Part shown: positions 25,290 to 32,232 of the stretch, piece by piece
How the letters are laid out: each line of letters begins with the position of its first letter
Numbering within the stretch: the stretch's first letter is position 1
Virus record (IMG/VR): IMGVR_UViG_3300005843_000014
Coordinates: 1-63,153 of that record
DNA length: 63,153 nt
Reading direction: 5' to 3' (one strand)
DNA from: a virus
Translations under genes and position numbers: made by a program
Notes under the pieces: generated by a model
Told to the model about the DNA's origin: nothing
The model's database searches: none
The model's input: only the letters and a program-made list of their open reading frames with translations

Positions 25290-28241
25290 ATGAAAAGGAT
25301 AATAATGTTCGTGCTGCTTTTAGCAGCCATAAAAGTAGCCGGCCAAACAACCGGCTACTTACGTTTTGATACGGTTCGGATAATGAAGCAAAATGGAACT
25401 TGCGAGCTTTACATTATCAATAAAACAAAGGATAGTTTAGGGTTATTGACCAATATAGGTGGTGGGTTGACTCAATTTAAAAAATCAAAATCTATCAATG
25501 ACTCCACCTTCATCGTAGGCCTCGACACGATCACTATCCACGGGACTGGCGGTACCGGCAGCTCAGCCGATTCAACAATCTTCGCAACAAAGTATGGGGT
25601 TGATACTGCGAAAACTAACCTGCGTTCGCAGATTGCAGGTAAACAGCCGACCGGTAATTATATTACTGCACTAACTGGTGATGTAACAGCTTCAGGGCCC
25701 GGGAGTGCAGCAGCTACAATCGCTAATAACGCAGTCACCGATGCTAAACTTCGCCAATCGGCTGGCTTATCAGTCATTGGCCGATCTGCGAACAGTACAG
25801 GCAATGTAGCAGATATTACTGCCGGTACCGATAACCAGGTGCTTAGGCGAAATGGTACGGCAATTGGTTTTGGCGCCATCAATCTGGCCAGTAGTAATGC
25901 GGTCACCGGCAACCTCCCGGTTACGAATCTCAATAGCGGCACATCCGCAAGCAGTTCTACTTTCTGGCGCGGTGATGGGACGTGGGCGACGCCAGGTGCA
26001 GGCGCATTCAAGGACAGCGATGTTGTAAATGCACTTAATCAGTATCCTTTACTACACAATCCATTCCGCACAACGTTAACAGATACCATTTATTTTTTCG
26101 GTGATAGCTATACTGCAGGGAGTGGCGCGACATCCGGATACGACTGGGTTACCCTATTCTGTTACAGAATGGGTTGCGTTAAAAAGAACATGGGAGTTGC
26201 CGGGACAACATTAGAAAAAAGAACCCCTGTAGATTATATGTCCGGCCCTAACATGATCGACAACCTGGTAAATGTTCCGCAGAAAGATTTCAAAATAAAA
26301 ATGCTCGTTTTTGCATTTGGTCTTAATGATTTAGGACAGACGGCAGCGGCATACAATACAACAAACTTTAAAACTGATTACGATAGTGTAATGCACTATT
26401 GCATGAATAAAGGCTGGTCTGCAAATGAAATTCTGATAATTCCGCCGTACTGGATCGGACAGGCAGGATATACTACATATGCAGGTATAACCGGCAACGC
26501 AACTCCAACATATCAGCGTCATAGAGATTTCGTTCAAGCTACTCAGGAAACTGCAACCAAATGGGGCACATTATATTTCGACATATACACCGCCCAGTTG
26601 AGAAATGATACAACATTGATCAGTGTTGACAATATTCACCCAACGGATAATGGGTATAAGTTTATTGAATTTGCAATCAGTAAGTATGTGGGGGCGAATG
26701 AACATATTCTGATTGGGACTAAAACGGCTGTAGCAATTCCTAATCCTATGGCAATAAATACAGGGGCGGCTTTTGCGGATGCTACCGGAGATCCTGCTAA
26801 AGTTAAATTATGCCTTTATTGTGATGGGACAGCGAATAATACTTTCGGGTTAGGAGTTAGCTCCGCCTCCTTTGAGTTTCATGCGGGCGGAGCCGGAACA
26901 AATTATAAATGGTTTGTCAACGGAAATAGCACGTCCAGGATGCAATTAGGATTTGATGGCGCCAGTATGCTTGCATTAAGATTTGATCAAAATACATCAA
27001 GTTCTGGATCATCAACGCCTTCTTATATTACATCAGGAGGAGGTTATAATAATAGCAGTTTTGGAGATTCAACAAAATTGAAAGTATACGTATATCAGGT
27101 AATAAGTGCGGGTGCGGCAGGATTTGGTTTGGCTTCCAATGGTTCACGAAACAGCTTTGAATATGTTTCACCTTTTAATGTTGATCATGACTGGTGGGTA
27201 GGGCCGAATAATGTGATGAGATTAAATACTTCTCATAATCTTCTTATAGGAACAACAAGTGACAACGGTAGTAGGTTGCAAATTAATGGAAGTGCCACTG
27301 TATCAGATGATGCTTATGACGCGACAGCCTGGAATGGAAATGTTCAAATTCCAACAAAAAATGCAATTAGAGATAAAATCGAATCTTTAACAAGCGCTAA
27401 CATTTCAAACACATCATTAACCGCTAACGGCAGCTATACTCAAGACTGGAATCATTATCCTTTAACTTTTAACAACGTCAATCAGTGGTCTTTTAATGTC
27501 AAAGAAAACGACGGCGTGTTTGGTACCCGAAAAGTTAAACACGTCTTTCAGACGAGCAACAACTATAGTTCTCAGCCCTTAAACTTATACACTTCCATCA
27601 GGAACCTAGCGGATAATGCGGATAGTATATTAACCGGTTATAGGAATTACGGTAGCGGGGGGCTGCAATATTCGGGGCTTGTTACTACTTCTTCTGCATC
27701 AACAGGAAGGGTGGAGATTGGGTTGTTTGATGCCAATATTAATGTAGCAAAATCCACTAAGAGTTCAGGCATATCGCTCGATACAACTAAACTTACTTTA
27801 ACAGGAAATGATTCTATTTTAATCAAAGGAGCGTTCTCTGCTTCGACCGCAGATTCCCTTATTGCAATTGGGCCTTCTTTATCCGATGCATCTAATAAGG
27901 TTTATAAGATACCAAGGTATGAATACAAGAATTATATAGCATTACTAACCCAATCCGGCACAAGCGCACCTTCTGCAACCGTGCTCGGGACAAATACAAT
28001 CGGTTCTATAGTTTGGACACGTAGTAGTGCGGGCGTATACGTTGGCACTTTATCATCAGCTTTTACGGCTAATAAAACCTGGTTAACTGTTGGTTGGTCA
28101 GATGAATCGGCAGGCACGAACATAGTATTCCGATTGAAGCGAACCGGGAACAATACCGTTGAGCTATTAGCAAGTGGGGACGGCGTGAACGGTTCTGATG
28201 TATTTACGAATTTGTCAATCGAGATAAGAGTTTACCCATAA
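25290..28241 (+). CDS. tail fibre with SGNH/GDSL esterase domain
   Basis: This 983-residue protein opens with a signal-peptide-like segment (residues 1-18, Gln after Ala-Gly). Fibre repeats of 'Leu-Thr-Gly-Asp-Val-Thr-Ala' and 'Phe-Trp-Arg-Gly-Asp-Gly-Thr-Trp-Ala' types follow to about residue 245. An SGNH hydrolase comes next: Gly-Asp-Ser-Tyr near 270 (Ser nucleophile), Gly-Leu-Asn-Asp near 344-347 and Asp-x-x-His near 447-450. The C-terminal half is Ser/Thr/Asn-rich fibre sequence with a final globular domain. It probably deacetylates surface polysaccharide during adsorption. The N-terminal signal sequence is unusual for a tail fibre. Confidence 0.8.
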   Translation: MKRIIMFVLLLAAIKVAGQTTGYLRFDTVRIMKQNGTCELYIINKTKDSLGLLTNIGGGLTQFKKSKSINDSTFIVGLDTITIHGTGGTGSSADSTIFATKYGVDTAKTNLRSQIAGKQPTGNYITALTGDVTASGPGSAAATIANNAVTDAKLRQSAGLSVIGRSANSTGNVADITAGTDNQVLRRNGTAIGFGAINLASSNAVTGNLPVTNLNSGTSASSSTFWRGDGTWATPGAGAFKDSDVVNALNQYPLLHNPFRTTLTDTIYFFGDSYTAGSGATSGYDWVTLFCYRMGCVKKNMGVAGTTLEKRTPVDYMSGPNMIDNLVNVPQKDFKIKMLVFAFGLNDLGQTAAAYNTTNFKTDYDSVMHYCMNKGWSANEILIIPPYWIGQAGYTTYAGITGNATPTYQRHRDFVQATQETATKWGTLYFDIYTAQLRNDTTLISVDNIHPTDNGYKFIEFAISKYVGANEHILIGTKTAVAIPNPMAINTGAAFADATGDPAKVKLCLYCDGTANNTFGLGVSSASFEFHAGGAGTNYKWFVNGNSTSRMQLGFDGASMLALRFDQNTSSSGSSTPSYITSGGGYNNSSFGDSTKLKVYVYQVISAGAAGFGLASNGSRNSFEYVSPFNVDHDWWVGPNNVMRLNTSHNLLIGTTSDNGSRLQINGSATVSDDAYDATAWNGNVQIPTKNAIRDKIESLTSANISNTSLTANGSYTQDWNHYPLTFNNVNQWSFNVKENDGVFGTRKVKHVFQTSNNYSSQPLNLYTSIRNLADNADSILTGYRNYGSGGLQYSGLVTTSSASTGRVEIGLFDANINVAKSTKSSGISLDTTKLTLTGNDSILIKGAFSASTADSLIAIGPSLSDASNKVYKIPRYEYKNYIALLTQSGTSAPSATVLGTNTIGSIVWTRSSAGVYVGTLSSAFTANKTWLTVGWSDESAGTNIVFRLKRTGNNTVELLASGDGVNGSDVFTNLSIEIRVYP

Positions 28242-28549
28242 TGAAAAAATCATTCACCTGGATTTTTTTTGATGAAAAGTTCAACGCCCTTGAAAAGGCG
28301 CTTGAACTCCAGGCGAAGGAATATGAACGAAGGTTAACAGCACTCAATGGTGAGGCGGATAGACTTCACAAGATGCAAGAACAGTACGTACCGCGCGAGG
28401 TGTTCGAACGGATGCTCGACGAACTTAGGAAGGAATTGAAATCCTTATCCGAGTGGAAAACTAAACAGGAAGGTAAGAGTCAATTGACACAATATATTCC
28501 ATGGGTGCTGGCAGCAATAAGCATAGCACTCATGTATGCAAAAAAGTAG
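28241..28549 (+). CDS. coiled-coil protein with C-terminal membrane anchor
   Basis: This 102-residue protein overlaps the fibre stop by one base (TAATG). A long Glu/Arg/Leu helix spans about residues 15-80 and one hydrophobic helix ends the protein (Tyr-Ile-Pro-Trp-Val-Leu to Met-Tyr-Ala-Lys-Lys). It starts the lysis-type membrane cluster. Could be a holin accessory or spanin-like protein; the orientation (C-terminal anchor) is not that of a classical i-spanin. Confidence 0.55.
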   Translation: MKKSFTWIFFDEKFNALEKALELQAKEYERRLTALNGEADRLHKMQEQYVPREVFERMLDELRKELKSLSEWKTKQEGKSQLTQYIPWVLAAISIALMYAKK

Positions 28550-28609
28550 CAACGAGATTTAATCCATTTATCACCGTCCCCGTTTTGTAGCAACAAAAAG
28601 GGATAAAGA

Positions 28610-28858
28610 ATGAAATTAATGGGGCATCAATTTGAAGATGGCAATAACAGGCTAGGCTTTGGCATTGGCGTTGTAACTGGCGTCTTTCAATTCTTTTTGA
28701 AGATAGACGTTCCTACAGACTTTTGGTCTAAGTTGTTAGGAGCTTCTATAACGGCAGGCGTATGCGGATTTGTCGGAGTTATGGGAAAAGAATTATTTGT
28801 GCTTGCTAAAAATAATTTCCTGCAATATTATAGAGCGCGTAAAAAAACAAAAAAATAA
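28610..28858 (+). CDS. holin-like membrane protein (candidate 1)
   Basis: This 82-residue protein has two hydrophobic stretches (about 16-33 and 42-66) and a strongly basic C-terminus (Arg-Ala-Arg-Lys-Lys-Thr-Lys-Lys), the classic form of a small class II holin. It lies upstream of the endolysin, with the rest of the lysis cluster between. A start at the second Met (28619) is possible. Confidence 0.55.
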   Translation: MKLMGHQFEDGNNRLGFGIGVVTGVFQFFLKIDVPTDFWSKLLGASITAGVCGFVGVMGKELFVLAKNNFLQYYRARKKTKK

Positions 28859-28863
28859 TACGT

Positions 28864-29148
28864 ATGAATTTCTTTCAGGAAGCATTTACGGATAAACTTG
28901 GGAAGGCCTCTCATAAAAGGCTAATGTCAGGCGTTGCGTTTGCCGTGTTTATACAAGCAGTTGAGATGAACTTATTTAGCGGTGCGAAATTGGATACCCA
29001 ATTACTATTAATACTAATATCGGTTGTCTTCGGTTTATCCGGGGCTGCTGCTGTTGAAAGCATGGCAACCAAAAATCCGAACGCTAGTAAAAACTTAAAG
29101 GTGACTACTACCACTGACAAGGTGGAAACAGAAACAACAAAGCCTTAA
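28864..29148 (+). CDS. holin-like membrane protein (candidate 2)
   Basis: This 94-residue protein has two probable transmembrane helices (about 20-40 and 48-68) and a Thr/Lys-rich soluble tail. Five bases after the previous gene. Two adjacent holin-like genes suggest a holin/antiholin pair, but which opens the membrane cannot be read from sequence. Confidence 0.55.
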   Translation: MNFFQEAFTDKLGKASHKRLMSGVAFAVFIQAVEMNLFSGAKLDTQLLLILISVVFGLSGAAAVESMATKNPNASKNLKVTTTTDKVETETTKP

Positions 29149-29274
29149 GATATGTGCATTTTCAAATTCGATAAAAAAGTTGATGTTAATATAACCATCA
29201 AAAAGAAACGAAAAAATAAGCCGTACCTATTATTGTCTTTATTAATTGATCAAATAAAAATAAAGGGAAAAATC

Positions 29275-29601
29275 ATGGCAGTAAGTATTACAACTACCCA
29301 GCAGGTCAGTGGAACACTGCAGCCTGTTGACGCGAAAGGTAAACCCGCTTCAGTTGAAGCTGGTACCGTAAAGTTCTCTTCCAGCGATGAAGCTGTATTC
29401 ACGGTTGAGCAGGACCCTTCCAATGAATTATCTGTAAAGGTAGTTGCAGTTGGCCCGGGTACCGCACAATTGAATTACAGCGCTGATGCCGATCTGGGCG
29501 AAGGTGTTAAAACTATCGAAGGCTTCACAGCCATTGAAGTATTACCCGCTTCAGCAGTTGGCTTCGGGCTGAACTTTGGTACGCCGGAAGAACAACCTTA
29601 A
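29275..29601 (+). CDS. Ig-like (Big_2-type) domain protein
   Basis: This 108-residue protein is one Ig-like beta-sandwich: Thr-Gly-x-Val-x-Phe-Ser-Ser-Ser-Asp, 'Val-x-Ala-Val-Gly-Pro-Gly-Thr-Ala' as in bacterial Ig-like domains. The ATG at 29275 follows AAAGGGAAAAATC, a plausible ribosome site. The frame is open back to an ATG at 29152, which would add 41 basic, hydrophobic residues. Might decorate the virion or cell surface. Confidence 0.65.
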   Translation: MAVSITTTQQVSGTLQPVDAKGKPASVEAGTVKFSSSDEAVFTVEQDPSNELSVKVVAVGPGTAQLNYSADADLGEGVKTIEGFTAIEVLPASAVGFGLNFGTPEEQP

Positions 29602-29653
29602 TCTTTCACATCACCCCCGGCTCACTACCGGGGTTGATTTATTCCCATAACCC

Positions 29654-30289
29654 ATGAGCAAAAACATTTTCATCGGCGTATTGATCCTCGGAGTAATTGT
29701 ATGCCTATACTTTATTCTCCACGATCCGAAGCCGACCGATAGCCACAAGACCGACTACGACCTGGTGCAGAATGATAATAAGATATTGCAGGAACAGCGT
29801 AACGCTGGTCTTCGCAAGATCGACAGCCTGGAAGCTGTAAGCCGTTCAAAGGATAGCGTTATTGAAGTGCTGAAGGCTGAGAAATACGCCACCCAAAAAG
29901 AATTGGATAAGATCACGGCCGGAGCAACCAGGCTTGCAAAAGAAGTTAAGGTGCTTCGCAAAGGTGATACTTCAGAGTTTGCCCGCAAGTGCGATAGTCT
30001 CGCCGAACAGGCGCAGAACTTCGCATACCTGTACAATCAATACAAAGATTACAGTGATAGCCTGACGAGTGTTATGGAGAGCCAGTTAACCGATTATACC
30101 GCCGCACTTGCAGAACAGAAAAGACTGTACGATGAGTTGTATAGAAAATATGAACAACTGTATAAGTTATACGACAACCTGTACAAAGATTATAGCAGTG
30201 TGAAGAAAACTGTCAAACGCGAACGATTAAAAACAAAGATCGCGGCTTTGCTCGCGCTGATCGGCGGTGGAGCGGCGGTGTTGAAATAA
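29654..30289 (+). CDS. membrane-anchored coiled-coil protein (i-spanin-like)
   Basis: This 211-residue protein has an N-terminal membrane helix (about 5-22), a very long Lys/Asp/Glu/Tyr-rich coiled coil and a final Ala/Leu/Gly hydrophobic stretch (about 193-210). N-terminal anchor plus periplasmic coiled coil near the endolysin fits an Rz-like inner-membrane spanin. A matching lipoprotein o-spanin was not found next to it. Confidence 0.55.
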   Translation: MSKNIFIGVLILGVIVCLYFILHDPKPTDSHKTDYDLVQNDNKILQEQRNAGLRKIDSLEAVSRSKDSVIEVLKAEKYATQKELDKITAGATRLAKEVKVLRKGDTSEFARKCDSLAEQAQNFAYLYNQYKDYSDSLTSVMESQLTDYTAALAEQKRLYDELYRKYEQLYKLYDNLYKDYSSVKKTVKRERLKTKIAALLALIGGGAAVLK

Positions 30290-30314
30290 AAAAGCCCATC
30301 GTTGGCGCGATGGG
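30286..30314 (-). terminator. hairpin with T-run on the minus strand
   Basis: CCCATCG (30295-30301) and CGATGGG (30308-30314) form a 7-bp stem with a 6-base loop. An A-run precedes it on the + strand, so the U-run follows only in a minus-strand transcript. It begins at the stop codon of the spanin-like gene. It would stop antisense transcription, or protect the + strand mRNA end. Confidence 0.45.
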
Positions 30315-30371
30315 ATGGCGGCATAAATGTTATTCTGAACGCTTTATTCAAATCTAAACAAAATATTTTAT

Positions 30372-30743
30372 ATGCGAATATTCATTCTATCACTCATTAT
30401 TGGCCTGACAGCCTTGGTAATGGCATTCGATTCAAAGAAATGCGACCATGTTTATGTACAAGTAGAGCAACCGGTTATTAAAGTTGAAAAGGGATCAAAT
30501 TTTATTTCTGGTGTTTACTTTGCGCCGCCATCCGGAAAGCATGAAGGCCCTGAATTGGTATGTGTGAAATGTTTTCATACGACAAGGCAGGTAGTTGACT
30601 ATGGGGAAGCAACAAAAATTACCGGTGTGCTTACCAGTCCCGATTTTTTCAGCCCCCTTTTCCTTTCCGATACAGTTAATTCAACGAGATCCAGTGGGCG
30701 CACTTTATTCTTAAAAGTAGATACAATTCAATGGAGTAAATAA
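30372..30743 (+). CDS. secreted hypothetical protein
   Basis: This 123-residue protein has an N-terminal signal-like helix (about 2-18, Ala-Phe boundary) and two Cys pairs (Cys24, and Cys-x-x-Cys near 60-63) followed by His. Probably periplasmic or membrane-associated. Lies in the lysis cluster between two hairpins. Function is unknown. Confidence 0.55.
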   Translation: MRIFILSLIIGLTALVMAFDSKKCDHVYVQVEQPVIKVEKGSNFISGVYFAPPSGKHEGPELVCVKCFHTTRQVVDYGEATKITGVLTSPDFFSPLFLSDTVNSTRSSGRTLFLKVDTIQWSK

Positions 30744-30772
30744 AAAAGCCCGACCACCAAAGGCGACCGGGC
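30743..30772 (-). terminator. second hairpin with T-run on the minus strand
   Basis: GCCCG (30748-30752) pairs with CGGGC (30768-30772) around a 15-base loop. As with the 30286 hairpin, the flanking A-run lies on the left, giving a U-run only in minus-strand RNA, and the element starts at a stop codon. A weaker stem than the first copy. Confidence 0.35.
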
Positions 30773-30830
30773 GACAGGTGTTAAACGGCTCATTGTTTAA
30801 CCAAACTAAGTTACAATAAAAAAATATTAT

Positions 30831-31178
30831 ATGTCAAACTCAAACTCAAAATCAGACAAACCCTTAGCACTGAAAACAATTTTCATTTGCCTTGCAATTG
30901 TAATTATCGCCTACATACTGTTCGGCACTTTCTCTCATCAGGTTGCCGGTAACTTCAAACATAGTGCCTACGTTATTGGTGTGGTTATTCTCGGCATTTG
31001 TTTCGTCGCCTCATCCATATGGGCATACAATGTCGCAGATGATACCGCATATGATAATTTAAGCAGGGCCATTGTTATTGGAATTACAGTAGCAATACTT
31101 GGATGGGCAGGAGGCTGGGTAGTCGGCAGCAATGAAAAGGTTGCACCAGGCTCTCCGCAAATGGAGGATGTGAGATGA
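30831..31178 (+). CDS. three-helix membrane protein
   Basis: This 115-residue protein has three predicted membrane helices (about 16-35, 46-68 and 80-101) and a charged C-terminal tail. It overlaps the next gene by 4 bases. Its place among lysis genes suggests an antiholin or envelope role, but nothing specific is recognised. Confidence 0.6.
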   Translation: MSNSNSKSDKPLALKTIFICLAIVIIAYILFGTFSHQVAGNFKHSAYVIGVVILGICFVASSIWAYNVADDTAYDNLSRAIVIGITVAILGWAGGWVVGSNEKVAPGSPQMEDVR

Positions 31179-31684
31179 TCTTCCGCATCCCATCAGGTCA
31201 TCACCGCGCCCGCCCGCTACGCTTCGGCATATTCTGGCAAAAAACTTCTTTCGCCTGGAAAGTGAAGTTCGATGAATCGTGCCGGTATGATCTCGGCAAT
31301 GATGATCAGTTCGACACCAACAAACTATGCGGTATCGGCTACCTGCCGGAACATCACCATGAATCCGCCCGGTTCGGGTGGCGATACTGGACGGACCGCA
31401 AAGAGATAGAACTATCGGCATACTGTTACGTTAATGGCCGGCGAGTGATTCAGCATATTGCCTTCTGCGAGATCGGAAAGGAGTATCATATAAGCCTGAA
31501 GAAAATCTCCACCGTTTACCTGTTCGATTGCTCGGTGGGTGAAAGCGAATGGTACTTAAAGAGCGTCGGATCTACTGAGGTGTCCTACAATCATAATAAG
31601 AAGTTGGGCTACCGGCTGGGAATTTACTTCGGTGGCAACCAGGTAGCGCCGCATGAAATGAAAATTCAATTGGAAAAATTATGA
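31175..31684 (+). CDS. hypothetical protein between membrane gene and endolysin
   Basis: This 169-residue protein is rich in Trp, Tyr and His with alternating beta-strand patterns (for example Phe-Gly-Trp-Arg-Tyr-Trp). No signal peptide. It overlaps both neighbours by 4 bases, so it is co-translated with the endolysin. I recall uncharacterised phage proteins of this type beside M15 endolysins in Bacteroidota prophages. Confidence 0.55.
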   Translation: MIFRIPSGHHRARPLRFGIFWQKTSFAWKVKFDESCRYDLGNDDQFDTNKLCGIGYLPEHHHESARFGWRYWTDRKEIELSAYCYVNGRRVIQHIAFCEIGKEYHISLKKISTVYLFDCSVGESEWYLKSVGSTEVSYNHNKKLGYRLGIYFGGNQVAPHEMKIQLEKL

Positions 31685-32232
31685 GAGATAAAATAAGCAT
31701 ACCCCGCGCGAAGCTCCTACACCCTGCTATCCGCGAAGAAGTTATTAACCTGATTGACCGGGCGGAAAAGCAATTGCCGGTTAATCTTGCCGTCCGTATA
31801 GTAGAGGGGCTGCGTACATTCGATCAGCAAGAGGCGTATTATGCACAGGGCCGGACCAAGCCCGGCAAAATAGTAACCAATGCGAAAGCCGGATTCAGTT
31901 ATCATCAATACGGTCTGGCGATTGACTTTGCGATTTTGGTTGATAAAGATGGCAACGGTACGTACGATGAACTGAGTTGGGATACAGACCGGGACCGGGA
32001 TGGCGATGGTAAAAAAGATTGGCTGGAAATTGTATCGGTATTCAAACCTGCCGGTTATATATGGGGAGCCGACTGGGACAATGACGGTATTACAAAGGCT
32101 CAGGGCGACAAAGACGAACACCTGGTAGACATGCCGCACATTCAGAAAACTTTCGGCTATACCACTAAGGAGTTACTAGCTAAATACCTTGCTAAAGATT
32201 TTTTTCCAGGAACAAAATATGTAAACTTATGA
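31681..32232 (+). CDS. endolysin, M15-family peptidase with calcium-type acidic loops
   Basis: This 183-residue protein has the M15/VanY-like fold: Arg-Thr-Phe near 45-47, the zinc ligands His75 and Asp82 in Ser-Tyr-His-x6-Asp, and Asp150-x-x-His153 carrying the catalytic acid and third ligand. Acidic Asp/Asn/Gly loops at 88-96, 101-113 and 131-146 look like EF-hand/dockerin calcium sites. The related T5 endolysin is calcium-activated. It should cut the peptide stem of peptidoglycan. No signal peptide, so holin-dependent release is expected. Confidence 0.85.
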   Translation: MRDKISIPRAKLLHPAIREEVINLIDRAEKQLPVNLAVRIVEGLRTFDQQEAYYAQGRTKPGKIVTNAKAGFSYHQYGLAIDFAILVDKDGNGTYDELSWDTDRDRDGDGKKDWLEIVSVFKPAGYIWGADWDNDGITKAQGDKDEHLVDMPHIQKTFGYTTKELLAKYLAKDFFPGTKYVNL

